From Erythrocercus mccallii (taxonomy: Eukaryota > Chordata > Aves > Passeriformes > Dicruridae), in the NCBI GenBank assembly GCA_013397435.1, contig VZRG01000349.1, positions 521,140 to 585,139 on the forward strand: DNA of 64,000 nt, given 5' to 3'. Below, in pieces: positions 12,401-28,100 of this stretch. A program made the translations under genes and the position numbers. The notes beneath the pieces are model-generated. The model was given only the letters and a program-made list of their open reading frames with translations, did not search any database and was not told the origin of the DNA. Positions within the stretch are counted from its first letter, which is position 1, and each line of letters begins with the position of its first letter.

Positions 12401-15400
12401 GCATTTATGTGACCACCTTTTGCAGAAAAGTAAGTGTTAATTGACCTGTATATCCTTCTGTAGAAAATATCTTTGAAGATGAAAATGATAACAGAAGGCA
12501 TTATCCATGTTCTGGGGGTGAAATCTCATACTCTGGAACTCTGCAGATCTCCTTAATGTGGAAAAGCATTTGTGCAGGAAACGTAATGTAACTGCAAATT
12601 GCATGGTGCAGCATGCAACATTTATCTAGGTCAAGAACAACTAACTCATACATGGCATCCCAGTGTTAATGGGTTTCTTTGGATGAATAAGAATTGCACA
12701 GCACATAAAAAAGCCACCAAAATCAGCATCTATCTGCTTAACAGCCAAAATTCAAAGCACTTCATCATCAAAGTGCATGGTGTCCTTTCACTGAGGGTTG
12801 GTCTCCACTATCATCTCCTGCTGTCAAGATATCACATCAAGAGTCTCACCTTTGCTTAGCTGTCTCCAATTAACTATGCTAAAAACAAAACAAACCTCAA
12901 ACCCCAGACTTTCTTGAGGCTGAAAAATACTGTGTGATAAATTACCCATTAATAGCCTAAAACTCTATTTCCAGGAAGCCTGTTTAAAGGAAAATTCCTG
13001 ACTTTCTGAGGCTAAAGCAGAGGTGTCATAACTCTGAAACAGAGCAATGAAAGAAGCACTGTCTCCAGGTGCAGCAGGAGCTATACCTCATTTCATCTGC
13101 TGGGTAGACTGGTTAAAATCTTTGGTTTCAATCCAAAACCTTCTGGCAGCTAGCATCCTGTATTAAAATTTATAAACTACAAAAGACCTTTTCTTACAAA
13201 AAAGTTAATTCAGGATGGATAGGCTGAAAAGACTTTAAAGGGACAGTCATCAGAAGTGGTTATATGGAAAATTGGATATAAGTAACACCTTTTGCTCAAT
13301 CAGAAAATACTAAAAATAAAGTAAATGCAATTTCAGTGAGAAAGGGAAACTACACTGATTAAAATATCTCTAAAAGAGCTGTGGAGAAGAGCTCCAGAGC
13401 TGCCTTTCCTGTTGGGAGGTAGAAGTTTTAAAAAGTATGTATTATCCTCTCCAGAAGAAATACATTGATATTTCAGCTTTCTGAGTTGCAAAATTTACCT
13501 ACTGTGCAGCACAAAATAGCAGAGCCTTGGTCAGAAACATCCTCTGTGGTGACTGCCCACTCAACAGGCAGAGCAGACAAGACCCATGTGTGCCACAGGC
13601 TGTCACTCTGTCAACAGCTGGCTTTATAAAATAACCCTTACAATCAAAGGCAATCATCTTCTGATTCCCTCAGATAACCCATATTCTCTGCTTTAAGAAC
13701 ACTCCAAAAGATATCACCAGGCTAGTGAAGATCCCAGTGTGGCAAAGAGGGGGATGTAGTATTCCTCTAATGAATGACTACAGATTCATTTTCACTTGAG
13801 GTGGTTTGTTCCCTGCTGCCTTTTACTGTGAGACTGGCTATGGCAGTGCAGAAGTGGGAAGGAAAGTTTATGGATTTTTGCTTGTTTGTTTCTTTAGAAT
13901 AACAGTAAACACCACCCACAACTACTATTAGCCCAATTCTGTATCATACACTTACTGCACCAAAAAACAGGAATTCACTCATTCTGTAATCAAGCCAGGG
14001 CACTGGTTATTTATCCAGGCAGACTCTGCTGAAGCAAACTTTTTTTTTACCAGTATGACTGCAAGCAGAGTTGGAATTAAACAGACTTTAACTAAGAAAA
14101 TCAGCATTAAAAGCTGAATGCAGAAAATGCCTTGGCTCATCTCTTGAAATTCTAGCATCAGAAAAAGTGAAAGTAATGGCACATTCGTGTTAGGCATGGA
14201 TGTCAGAATCCAGGACTGTGTAGAAGAAAAAAGAAAAAGCACTATAAAATGCATATAGTGGCAACCAGTGTTTTCAGGAAGGGGCAATTTGAGCTTATTT
14301 TATCCGTAGGGTTGGCTAATTCTGGTGAATGTCGATATTTTAACAGATTGTAACCTGAGCCTGGCAAGTTTCCATAGCATTTACTTAATGCTTTAGGGAT
14401 GAAGAATTCAAAGGAAGGGTGTTACCTAAAATTTAACTTCTGAGCTATACTAAAAAGCCCTAAAATCCAGGAAGCTAAGTATTCAATTATTTCTCCCCTT
14501 TGATCTATTTGTTTTATACCAATACAAATTGCCCATTCTGCTCAATTTCATAACAGAATGAATGGACGTGAGGTAAATAAAGGTCACAGAAATCTTTTTC
14601 CTTGTCTTCTTGTCCTGCCCAGCATGCACATGCTAATACCATTTTGCACAAGTGGATACTTTCAGCAACAGATGTGCCTTTTAGCTACATGTCTTCTTTT
14701 TTAGCTATTTTCACCCCTAAAGTGTTCATTCTAAAATGAAACATGGCAAGTTCCCAGCCCCACATCTGAGCTTCGAAAACCATCAAAATCATCACCTATT
14801 TTTGTCTCCTTTAAACCCACATATTTCAACTAAACGATCATTCCAGATGCCCGGCCACCTGGCTGCAAAGATTAGCCACATCAAGTGCCCAACCAAAGAT
14901 ATTCAACAAATTAAGAACATCAACAGCTGTTACAGAGACCCTGTGTGTCACTTCTTCAATTTTGCATTACCTGGTGAGTTCTGAAAGGTTCTCTGGTAGC
15001 TGGTAGACACTGATAAACAAAAGAAGCTGAGATTCAACAAATATCTTCTATAATAAAGCTTTTTCATTTTAATTTGTCGGGTTTTGTTCATCTTGAAAAC
15101 TTCTGAAGATGAGCATCAGTCTTGGCCTTATTGTTGTGAGAAATTTCAAATTAAATTATTGCCAAGAACAAAACATTAAATGATGTTTTGTGTGTACTGA
15201 ATATACTCTTAGGATCATCTACACAAAATCTGGGGAGAGGACTCTTGCTGCCAAGGACTTGCCTTTGCAAACAGAGTAGGACTTTTCTGACAGATGCAGG
15301 GAGTTTAAGCAGGATTTAACTTGCAGATGCTGCTTTCACTTTCAAGATCCCACAGCGGCCCTGGCAAATGTATCCCTGAACACTGATATCTTTTATTCCC

Positions 15401-16109
15401 ATGCTTTCACTTCTGTCTATGACACCCTTTAGGCATTCTAGAGTAAGTAAAGAACCTCTTTAAAGGAGCAGAGTGAGTATCACAAGGAAGGGTGCACTAA
15501 ATAAGAAGAAACAAAAGTTCTGAAAGTCAAGCTGTTGTAAACAGGCTTCTGTTTACCATCCAGGAAGGTCCCCCAAAAAGTAGTATGCATCCAGATGTTA
15601 AGACAGCCCATAAGAATTGGGGGAGAAACTGGGGCCGTACATTTGCAATTTTTCAATTTCAAGTGCTTTTCTTGGGAAGCAGCGTTCCTTAAGGCAGGCC
15701 AGAAATAAAATAACAGCTGAGTCACTTAGGAAAGAAAAGCTAAGGTTTTATTTCACAGTAGTGCTGCAGGAAAACTGCTTTCAAAGGTCAGTTTGGGCAT
15801 CTGACGAGGACTACGGCCCAAAGCACACAGAGTTGGATCACAGTGCCCACAACTGTAACAGTATTTCCCCACCTTAATGCACAGGTTAAGTAAAATCATG
15901 TAAGATTTAAAGTGCTTGGCCTTTGGGCCAACTAGCTAAGCAAAAACAACGCTTCCTTTGGCCAGCTGTAGATTTTCCCAGACAGAAGTTTCTTTTCGTG
16001 GAAATTTTATCAACATGTAACACTGGATAAGTCTGCAGTTTGAGTAAATAATAAAGTACAGCAGTGTCACAGAAGTTGGCTAATTAAGCAGAGGATGGTA
16101 TTACTCACT

Positions 16110-16133
16110 CATTAATATTCCTGAATATTAATG
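16110..16133. repeat. Perfect 11-bp inverted repeat with 2-bp spacer
   Basis: The arm CATTAATATTC at 16110-16120 is followed by CT and by its exact reverse complement at 16123-16133. It can form a tight hairpin or cruciform. No terminator or gene function is implied in this intronic setting. Confidence 0.85.
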
Positions 16134-19100
16134 TGTTTCAGCCTGTAAATACTGAAGAAATATTGTGGATTTTTTCTTTTCAGGAAAAAAGTATTTTATT
16201 AGTTCTATGTTGCCTGCTGAGAAGCCTCACCTTCCTACCATATTGTATCACTTCCACGCTTGCAGTCCTACCTCTTAAATCCCTGATTTCCTGCAATTAT
16301 CAGAGTTTAGTCCTTTTTTTTCTTCCAGAAAGTCTGATGCAGTCTTTCATTAGACTTTAAAGAATTCAGGATTCAAGAATTCAGTAGTCAGGATTATTAA
16401 GCTAGAGTCCAAAATTAAAGCCTTGTGTTAACAGAATGGCTTAACTTAGATCACAAATAACAAAGGCCAGATATTTTCTCTCAGTGAATATAGAAGAACC
16501 AAACCAATGAACTCAGTTTTTCTACTGAAGCTCGGCAGCTGTATCACTTCTTTGCCAAAATGCACACATTGTGCTTTGCTGTTGTCACCTGCTCCAAATT
16601 AAAACTCTGTTACAGTGCACACCTGCAGGCCACCAAAGTGGAGGCTTCAAGCCTTTGCTTGTTCCTTGCTGTGGGATTCAGCATTAGTTTTATGAGGACA
16701 GTTTTAAGCTACAGACACCAGGAGTGAAGTATGAGCCATTTAGGAAGGCCCATCCATGCAGGTGGCCAGAACAGGTGCAAGGTAACCTTTGCTGACAGTA
16801 GTCATGTTCCAGTGTTTCACCATCTGATGTCATTAGGTGTATCCAGAAGCATTTCTGACTGCATTTTGAAAAGCCTTTGGAGAGAAGCTGTGCCTGCTGT
16901 TCACACTTACTTGTATGAACTTCTGAACTCTAAAGCCTTCTGGAGAGTTCAGATGAAAACAACTGTGGTGTTGTGGGATAGGCTTGGGAACCCTTCAGAA
17001 GCTGAAGAAAAGAGCATTCTGAACAATTCATGCAGGACACCAGCCACGTGCACTGGTAAACAGGGCTAGCTTCTTAGTGAAGCAGACGGTCAGAACAGGG
17101 CTCTCCTAGAAACTGGTCCAGCTAAGAGAAACAGGTGAGGAGTACGTACCCTTACTTTTCCCCACTTACTCCATGTAGTTGGCCAAACACTATCTGGATT
17201 TCTTATACTATCTGAGAACAGAAAAGGGGGTGATGATGTTAAGACAGCATGGTTTTCTTGCACCTGTAACTTCCCCACTTCTGCATAAGAGGGACTATAG
17301 GCTCTCTAAATTTGAATGGTTAAAATGCAAAGAAACAGCAACCAGAAAAGTTAAGGCCCTTGCTGCATTGCAATTGATCACAGTGAAAACCCTATTTTAT
17401 GCAGGAGTATAATATTTAATAAACCTCACAAACAGGAAACTCTGAATAGAAAATATAGCAGGAGAAAGAAATATGCAATATAAGAAAACAAACATTTCTT
17501 AGAAGCCAGACCTTTTGCATTTACTGAAGTGTTTTCAGGCTAAATTGCTATGTATTTTTTGTACTGAAAAAAGGAAACATAACATTGCTTAGAATAGTTT
17601 TGTTGTATTTGTGTTAATGAAAGATCAGATCTGGATTCCTGAGTGTCTAGTGACTGCTTCTGGGACAGGGAAACATGAGAAGAGCAGTCATGTTATGAAA
17701 CAAACTCTCCTCTTACCTCAAAGTCACTTTCCTCTCTTCCCCTGACTATCCTCATCTGCTCCCTGCTTCTATTTACAGAACTCCATTAACATTACACTCT
17801 CTAATTTGATCACAAGTTTTTCGGTTCCATACAGAAACTCCCTGGCCAATTTCCATGGCCTCTACACCGTGGAAGGGCAGACTGAAAGATAAAAATGGTC
17901 CCTTCTCATTTCATGCAACTGATGAAAACCTATGTTATAGGCCTTTTTACCTTTTCAAACTCTGTAATATTATTTGGATCACAGATACAAGAAGCATCCT
18001 CTTTCTCTCTCCTATTTGAAGGGAAAGCAGAGATAGACAAAGCCCTAGTGATAGCCTTGTCTGGCTTTCCTCTTCTCCTCAGCAGGATAGCCAGCTATCA
18101 CACTGGTTAAAGCTCAGTATAAATACAAGGATAATGAAATTATAGAACCTTTAGACCCCATAATATAACTCCAGTCATCTAAAAGATGTTTAGCCTAAGG
18201 CTAGCATTCTCTATAGTCAAGGGAGAAAAAAAGTGAGCAATGTCTACAGGACAGTTCTACCCCAGATTATGACAGAGAACAAATGGAAAGAAGAATCCTA
18301 GGTGGTATAGATCTCCTTCCTGACTAAAGGAGAAGACCTGTTTCAAGGACTAGGGGTAGAGAAGATTAATCTCAGCTTTTGCCCTCACTACAATAAAGCT
18401 TAGAAAAAAGTCTGTCATCACAGAAACATGAATCATGGCTTTCAGCATTGTTTAAGTTATGCCTGTGCCTATCCTGGGCAAGAGCCAGCCTTGTAACTTT
18501 CCTTCTACTGGTCTGTTGTGTTAGGCTCTAATGAGAAAGCACAAAGAAACAGAAGAGTTTCATTTCATTCTGAGTTCTCATCTTAGAACATCAAATAGTG
18601 GGGGTTTGATTTTGTGAGAAGACGTGGCAGATGGTATTTTCATCATGATTCCTATCATGAAACTCATGAATGTTGCTTGGAAAGATGGCATCGGCAGAAA
18701 TCATAGACTAAATCTTGTCCTAAGAGTAGAAAATATATGAGAACTGATCAGAAATCAAAAAATTATTTCAACACTCTGCCTATACAGCACAGATGAGCAA
18801 GGGATTGTTCTTCTGAAAGTACCTAATTTTCACTCTTTGGAAAGGCAGTTTTCACCAGCTGGAAAAAATCCACAGTCTTTGGAAAGGTGGGGCAATTTCA
18901 CAGAGCAATCTCACTTTGCAATTAGGCCATGTTGTTCAGTTTTTTATTAGTCTGCTTAGCTGGTTTCATAAAATAGTTCATTCCTCTCTCAGTTGCTCTT
19001 TCTTCTCCCCGCCTTTTTAAAAGAACTACATGGTTTCTAACTAATTCTTATGCCTTAATCTCAGTACTCACTGAAGGGTCATACATACACCTGTAAGAAG

Positions 19101-22100
19101 TACCACAGCTCTAGAAAATCATGATTGTTGTGACTAGATGAATAGGGAATGACTCTATTTCTCCATTTCTTCCAGTGCAAGAGGATACAGACACTCAAAA
19201 CAAGTATTGCACACCAGTTTCAAGTCAGAAACAACAGATTCTCACACTAATTACTTGTGGAGGAGCTTACTGACACAGGATATTGATGGAGTGGTGGAAT
19301 AAGGGCAGATAAAAAGGCATTGGACTAAATTAAGAAGGACAGTCGCATTGGAGGCAATAGCAAAGATTAACTTCTGGCCATGGTTTGACGTCTGACCTAA
19401 GCTCAGAAGGTCTCCCTGGGCAAGAACCTCATCTTATGTTCCCCATTTTTAGATACTGCTACAAGTTACCTGCAGCTGAGATGCTGGCCAACCTCTAAAT
19501 CAAAAATAATCACATGAAAACTTCTGCTTTGTTGCTTGTAAGCCTTTCTCTCTGCCACTAGAACATAGTGCTTGCACCTGGAAACATTTGGAAGCCTTGC
19601 CATGACCTCACTCACCTTTCTGCCTCTGAGATTCAATTTCATGACTGCTGCATTTTTTTTTTTACCTAAATTTTTCATCTGACACTGTGGAAAATGAACT
19701 GTGATTACCCAGAGCACAAGCCTCTATTCCCTGACCAATTCATATGATCCAATATGAGAATTAAAAATAGTTGTCACTGGAGCTAACCAAAGAGTTTTGA
19801 AACAAAACACTGGAATGTGTTGGAAAATGATGGCTCATGAAAACAGAAGACTGATCAACACATGATGTGCTCTTCCAAGTAAAATTAACTGGAGAAGAAG
19901 GCAGAGCAATATGTGCAACCCTACTGGAATGAAGCATGTCTATTTTTCATTTCAGTGCAGTTTTACTTTTGCAGCCCTCTCTTCAGGGGCGTGAAATTAT
20001 TACAATGAAATTCAAAACCTTATGAAATGAGCCAGATTATAAATTTCTTTGCAGACTAATTTCAGCCAACTTGCTTAGTCTAAGGTCTTTTTTATCTTCT
20101 GGAAACCAACTGACTGAACAAAAATGTACTTTTTTTTTCTGTGAAATAGAATCTAAACTTGACATAAAAAGGCAACTTTACATGAAGCTGAAGGAAGCTC
20201 ATTTTGGTTTTAGATGCTAGTCTGTGTTGAACACAGCATACAGTGTTAAGGCAGAGCATGAAGCTCTAACAACAGGTAGAAGTGCTCATTTTTTTTGATA
20301 GCTCCTCTTTATTTTCTCCTTTTAATCCTGCATCACTAGTTCCTGCTATTTTCCTCAAAAGATGGCATTTCTTAACATCAAGTTTCATCTGTAGTATCTG
20401 CAAAGCACAGCGAAATTATTCAATTCTTTGGTTCTGCTGTACTAGCTGTTTCAAGTTTACTTTCAGTGGTAAACATGCCACAATGGGGAACATCACCATA
20501 TATCAAGTAGCTGCAATCAGGCAGATCAGGTACCAGTAATTTTCCTAATAGAGACCCAGTGTCAGAGATCAAGCATGAAGGCTCAGATGTCTGCATTGCC
20601 ACCGTTCAGAATCAAGTGTCAGGGATCAGGACTGCAACCGCCAGGAATAAAGAGTCATGTGTGGCAGAGCAAGGAGCAGATCCCACCCCAGACCTCAGTG
20701 GGGAGGCTGTCTCCAAAGCTTCACCACTGGGAGTCGAGGACTTATGCAGCAAGGCAAAGGAGATGCAATGTTTGTCCTCCTAGGGGAACCCAACGCTTCT
20801 TTGTCAAACATCGATTTGTTCATGCAGGTGTGTCTCTGGCCAGGCAGCACCTACAATTCTGTATGTGCAGCTAATCTTTTCAGACACTGCTAGTCATGCC
20901 TTTGGCTTGCTGCTCAATATATAAATACTTGTATGTTTTCTTAAGGAATACACCCTGAATACATGTAATGACAGGGGAACATTCCAAACTAGCACAGCAC
21001 TGCTCCTAATGGTAGCACAATTTTTTGAAAAGGTCCGATTTCAATCTCAAGGACCTGTCAGTGCCCTCTACTCCTCTTGAACATACTATCAGTATACCAA
21101 TGCTATAAGACTTAGCTGAAACTGTAGTAGAACATGAAGTAAAATATAGAATATTGGGGGTTTTAGGATGGAGTCAGAAGAGAAAACATAGAGGATCAGG
21201 GTGTGGTCCTTGTCTTTTTGTCCTTCTTCTTGTCATCCATTTTCTGCTGTGGTGGTGGCACTTTTGGATTGGATTAGAGTAGAAGTAGACTGTCTAACAT
21301 AGGTGATAGATATTGGTATTTAATTGTAAATATGGAACACATATTATCTAGTATAAAAGTTAAGCACTGCCTTGGCCGAGGTCAGTCGGCTCCCAACCCT
21401 GCTGCTGCAAAGACCTTGGCAGGACAGAAAAAGAATGTAACAGATAACAGAAAAATAAACAACCTTGGAAACACAGCAGACGGATTCCTGACCTCTTCTT
21501 CTGGCTTGGGGCTTGGGAAAAGGACTTTCTATCCAAAATCTCGGGGTTATCCAGCAGATGATCTCACAGTAAAAAAGAAAAATAGAAAGAAAAAAATAGG
21601 ATCTTTTTTAATATTAAAAAAAAATTTAAAATATTTTCACTCATTTTTATCATGTTTCAGGTTCAGATTTTTGAGATCAAGGGAAAATAACAGGGAACTA
21701 AGGTCAGTCAGTACTCACTTGCTGTGCATCCCCCTAAGAAAGTTGCGTAATACCTTTCTGATTCAGTTTCTCCTTTTTTTCATACAGGGATAACAATACA
21801 GAAATATCATTCAGAAGATTCATAACGTTTTGAGAGCTTTGAAATTGGAAGGAATCATCCGGCCATGAAAATGCACAGACTGTTACTCTGAAAGCTCTCC
21901 ACAGGAGCAACTTTAACTGTCATGGACATAATCAGAGCTGGAGTGGAGTGGATAAGCATCACACCAACAGAAAGAATAATTATGCCTCTTTTGAGTAATG
22001 ATAGTTAAAGGAAGCAATTTCTTTTAACCTTTCCACTTTCTGAAGAAGCGCTCATATAATTGCCTACTGCTGTAGACATAAAGCCATGAATTACAGATGA

Positions 22101-25100
22101 AGAGACGTGATTCTTTGAAATCTCAAGACACAATTCTATCTTCTGCCATCTGCACCTCTCAAACACATGATCACTGTGTTCATGTTGCTATTCAGAAGTA
22201 TTTTGTGCAAATCTTTTGAATCTTGTCACCTGGGTGTTTGGACATGACAGAACACCCACCCTGCCTCTCACTAACTCCATGCACAACAACCCTTAGGCTC
22301 TCAAAGTATGAAGAAATATTCAAAGAATCATTAACTTAATCCATGTGCTATGGATATATACTAAATATGTGAAGGTTAAGTAGGGAGATCCTGGTAGGCT
22401 CTAAATCCACACCATTTCAGTGCACAAACACACATTCACCTGCTTGAACACACTAATCCAAATCAAGGAAAAATTTCACTGGGCAGGGGCACTGAGGGAG
22501 AATTACATGCAAGAAGCAATTTACATGAACTTTGAATACCCTACTCCACTGCGAGGTACAATCATTTACATGTCCCAAACAGAGACTTAGAGGTGTGCTT
22601 TAATATGAATAAACAATGCAAATGGCTTCTCGGGGTTTCAGAACTCACTAGAAATTGCAGAGATAGAGTTAAACCTGATAGCAAAGTAAAAGTTTCAGAT
22701 GCTTCATTAGTCCTGCAGTCCTTTTCACAGCCCTGTAAGTTAGTCTGCCTAAGTTCAAGAAAGACCATTTGAGTACAGTTGTTTTAAAATTTAGTTTGTT
22801 TTTTAAATACTTAATAAAAGAATCTGAAGCAACAACATACAAAAAAGAAAGACAGGTAGAATGAAAAAAAATCAAAAAGAAATTCATCTATTCCCTCTTT
22901 CCTCTCTCCCCACCTCACCTCCCCAAACTAAGGGTAAATATAATTGTCATTTGAAACATGAAACCCTGCCTTTACATTGCAAAGAGCTTCAGTGGCTTGC
23001 ATCTCAGCTTTCCTTCATCCAAGTGGGATAGATGCAAATTTCTAAGGAAGGCATCAGAAATTTTGTTTACAGTGATATCGTTCATTCCTTATCTGGAAGC
23101 ACAAATCTTTTTTCTGCCCTGCTTCATCTTGAGCTGGGAAGTAACACTGGTGCATGCAAGCAGCTTTACCTTTTTTTCTTAAGCTAATACACAAAGCCAC
23201 AGATCTGTAGATTTTAAGATAGGATGGGCAGCTTATGATTGTGTAGTCTTACTAGTTTGCATTAGTTCCTAAAGATTATCTTGTGATTTTCAAGAATCAC
23301 TCAGAAAGCAATTCATTGTCAAGATACCTACCACTTCTGAACCAAAAAAGGAAACACCATTGTCCTCAGGAAGCACTTCTGGAAGGTACTGGCACAAGTA
23401 GGTTCATGGAGAATATCCAAAACTGTGGTTTGAAGCTATGACACATTTTCATAGTGCTACGTATTAAGTCCTTGGCATATGAGCCATTTGTAAATCCCAT
23501 CTATTATTAGCAGGGATAAAGAAATATGACTGGAGTCATTTAAGGAGCAGAAACAATTGGGGAGAGGTGGACTCATTATAGTTAACATTCATACCACTGA
23601 ACACCACAATTAGAAAGTCTCATAAGCCCACAGGACTCATCATCATCTGCAGGTACGTCAGTTCCCAGCCAGCTTTGATGTAAATGATTTATAAGCCAGA
23701 AGAGCAGAGCCTGCTACAGCCATTGCACCACTACATGTCATGTCATAGGTCTAAACCTTTGTCACTACAACACCTGCTGCTCTGCTGACAACTACAATCT
23801 TCTAACTTTTCAAGCTGCTCTGACACCATCAGCATCTCTTCAGTGGTCCATGGTCTCTCATAAAGGCATGAAACCTGATGTCTGTGTTCCACTGCCCAGA
23901 GATCACCAGTGAAACCTTACAGAGAGAGCAGCACATGCCCACATGCCTGCCACAGCAGAACCATCCATGGTTATGTCTATCACCAGTTCCTCACCTCAAC
24001 TCCAATCTGAGCCTCGCTTTTTTGCTGGCCTGGACAATGAGATGAATGGACTATTTTTACACACTTTTACAGCTATGAGAAATATGCATTCGAATTCTAG
24101 GCATTTACAGGGTTCACAAGGAGCAGGCTACAGGGAGATTCCCAGGAAGCTAGGAAGCACCTTACCAGCATGACACCGTGTCTCCCTCCCTACAGGATTT
24201 GAATATTCCCATTGCTTCTCCAATGAGCATAGTTGCCCCCTTGCAGCCCAGAGTAAGGAATGCAGAAAGGTGGTCAACACACCTTTTTCTTTTTCGATGA
24301 CAACAGGATCTTTCACTGTCACTCACTGGGCTTGTGGCAAAGGTACAGCAAACCTCTGTAAAGGAAATACAACAGCACCCAAGTGATCTGTTTGGGAAGG
24401 ATCTGGAGAATAGCCAGCTCAAGCATAGTTTGTAGTAGAATATTTTGTGCTCTATCTTTCAGTGAGCTGCTCTGCTGTGTTGTTTAACTGTTCAGTTTGT
24501 TTTCCAAATTCTAGCCTATCTGGAGGAAGACAAGGCACCCCAACAACCTCTCAAATATCATCTCAGAGGTCCAAAGAAAGTCCATGAGAATGAAAGATTC
24601 ATAATAATCAGCAAAATTTAGTTCAGAAAACCAGCAAACCAGACTGTGCAAGTTCTGACCTTCATGCCTGTTTGGGTTGCATTCTGTTTATCTAGATATT
24701 CCCAGGAAAAGGTAACTCCCAGTATAACCATATTGGCAACTCAGAATATGTCCACTCAAGTAATGCACATGTGAATTTACATTCACAGCAACTGTCTTAG
24801 GCCTGCTGATTTCTCATCCCTTGCATGTCTAGCACAGAGTATATTTACTTGGTGTATGAAATGCAAGAGAACAGAATTCATCTGGGAAAGACAAGTGATA
24901 CCTGTGTCATATTAACCCTCAAAATTTCCTCCCCACCCCTGTAAAACCAGAAACAACCTGACAGCTAGACTGCCCTTTGTAGAATTCAGCTCTATTTTCA
25001 TTCCTGAAGATACCTGTTTATTCTCTACAGGGAAAGGTCAGTAACGCTGAGAAGTAGAAGTAAAGAATGCAGATTATTCTGTGCTGCCAATAGTACAGAA

Positions 25101-28100
25101 TCCAGTGTAGGCAAAGACAAATATTCCTCTATTAAAATTGCTACAAGGGACTCTAAAGCAGAAAGGTATATTCTGCCTTGAAGAATATGAGAATATTTTC
25201 CCTTCACTCTCAATGGCACATTTCAGTATCATCAATTCCAAAAATCTACTCTTTCATACTATTTGTGGGGTCTAGGCTATCCAGAGGCTAAACCTTTGCA
25301 GAATCAACTCTCAGCACAGACCACTGAAGAAACCACCTTAAGTGAAATGTAGAAAAAGTCCTCAATGAACAACATATGTAAATATATGGAAAACGACAGA
25401 AAGAAAGACGTAAAAGAAGCTTTAAAGAAATTATGAGCATTGAGCAGACTATTAAAAAAAATCAAGATTTCTAAGGGAAAGGAGAACAGAACTGAATCTC
25501 ATGCCATTACACCAGGAGACATCTAATCAAGCAAAGCTTCATAGCTCATATACAATATGGCTCCAGTAGGACCATTGTCAACTGTTGTCAACCCAAAAGG
25601 TAAAAAGATTCTGAAAGAAAAAAGAGCAGAAAGAAGAAAATTTTCTTCTTTTATTTTTTAAAAAGCAACAACAGAAACACAGCACAAACCATGATAAATC
25701 GGAATGTATTATGCTGTATAGAAGTGAAGCTGAATCACCTAAACCCTCTGAAGAATGACTTTCAGACAAATTTGGGTATTAGCTCTGCTCTTCTCCCAGA
25801 AGAGGGTTTTCACCACTGGAGGTCACTGTGAACTGTAGTTGCTCTTTATCAGCCTCTCAAAAGAAAAGAAAAGAATATTGCAGGCAAGTTACCTAGGATG
25901 CAGGACCTGAGGTGAGACAGAAATGAAGTATCACTTGTAGAGTATTTGAAAAAATTGGTGAGGACTTGTCTTTGCTGGAGACAAACTTAGTCTTGTTTCA
26001 ACTCATTCCAAGCAGAGCAACTGGCAGACTGCTGAGAGTTTAGACATATGCCTACCTATACACAAGAGACTCATTTTGCATGTCAGCTTGCCTCTCTTAC
26101 TGGTGGTCTTGCAGACACTCACTCTGAACATTGGTAAGCTAACAACAGCTATGGTGATGCAGACACAGTGGGAGACCTATTACTGTAACTCATGAAAATC
26201 ACGGGTTTTTTTGGAAAACAAGGGTAGGCTTACCTGCACTAGGATCTGTTAAAAAAGACAAAGGTTTGGCACCAGTTCCTAATAAAAAGAAAAGCCTCTA
26301 GGTTTGAAGGTTTACATTCTATGTGATCCATAAATCACAGATCATCTGAATGTGATTTTCTTCTCTCATTTCATTGCATTCAGAGAACTATTACTGGGAA
26401 CAATCTTTCAAACATTTTCTAGCCCACCACTTTCAATCAGATAGCAGTGCATACATACTATATTCATTGCTGCTTTTAAACTGATGCTCAGGCAGTGGAG
26501 GGATGTTTGTCTGAGTTCCTGCCTCCCATACTGTAGAAATCCTACTGATATGAATATCAGAAGGAACAGCCAATGCTCACAAAACAGAGGTGGTGGGGAA
26601 ATAAGTATGAAAGCACTGGAAAAGAATAAAGATAAATGAGCTCAGCTAATTCCCAATGTATTAAAAAAAAATTAGCACCTTCATAAATCAAAGAATTTAC
26701 ATTTCAAGTACACATCTGAAACTCCCACTTGACCACAATTCTGACAATGAATCAGTGACAAATGGGCAAGTTTTATCTAAAACACACCATTTTATACTGA
26801 AATTATGGTTTTTTGATATGGAAGGGGACTCATCACAATGCAGGTTTCTGTATTTTCTGGTCAGTGAAATACAGCAAACCAACTCTTGGTTTGTGTCAAC
26901 CAGAATAATACCAAAAGAATTTGGCCTTGTTTGACTCGAACTGAGAACTTCTGTAAAAGACAATATAAGTGTCTGAAAAACTGAAAATAAATTGAAAAGG
27001 GACCAGCTTTTCTTCATTCCTCTGATTTATCTGTTACTTTTCTCTTTATTCTTATGCACTTTAACCTATTTCAAGGAATCAGCAACTGAAGACTTATCAC
27101 ACAATTCATGGTGTGATTCAGCAAATTCCTAACAATGACTATGGCCGCTCTTGACAAATGACCACACTGCAGAATGAAGATTGAAAAAATGCTCTAATGT
27201 GATTAAAGCATCACCCTTGTCAAGCACAGGCTAGCTACAAAAACAAGTTCACTGAACAATAATGTTACTCCTTTGTTGTATCATTCTCCTTTTGTTTACC
27301 TTTACACACAGAATACGAGCTCCCTGAAAATGCAACTTTCTACTGGATGTATGCTCAGACAACCTCAGTGTAAATGAATACAGGATGCCCAGCAACCCTG
27401 ATTTACCAAAGCATTTCAGCACATGCTTAACTTCAAGTATGTGAAGAGACTCACCGTAAATAATGTGTAATCTGAGACCACCCACTTGGTGAAGCGTCTC
27501 TGGCCATATCCTTTAGCATGTAATTTTGGCTTACTGGAAGGTAGAAAATCCCATCTTTCCACTGGAACAAACAGTACTTGCTTATTTGCAATTATAATTG
27601 ACAGAGAGCAGGACATTAAATGTCTTACATAGTTCAGAAAGCTATGCTTTCATTTCAGATAATTCTTGGACAGATACTGAACAATGGATAAACAGATGCT
27701 CCAAAGCAATGATTTTTGTAGGGTTGTTGTTTTGGTTTTTTTTTTTTCAGAAAACATTTGTTTGGCATAAACTTCAGTTTCCTTTGACAAATTAATTCTC
27801 ATTCCAAATTCATGCTGATAAAAGTTGTTTGTAACACTAAAGAATTCCATTTCTCTTCTTCTTGACTTCCCTTGCATTGATGGGTCTTTATAAATTATTA
27901 TGATTTCCAAGCTAAAAGACAAATTGCAGTTTCTAAAGTCAAAAGTTATTGAAAGATAATGCTGAGGGGAGGTTATTTTTAAGAGCCTAATTTTTTCATT
28001 GGTGTCTGCTGAACATTTTGGAAAATTCATAGCTCCAGACACTGCATACATTAAGAGTATGATTCCAGATGCAGGATGATCCTGGGACCTATAGGAGGAT

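Noticed and set aside
21332..21793. 153-codon plus-strand open frame in the MYLK4 intron
   Set aside because: Lysine-rich and then hydrophobic with no recognised domain, crosses A-rich runs, and is the longest such frame expected by chance in a 35-kb intron.
27650..28051. 133-codon minus-strand frame as a MYLK4 exon
   Set aside because: No similarity to MYLK4 or MYLK3 and biased toward K, N, I and S as in translated AT-rich DNA; it crosses a poly-pyrimidine run.
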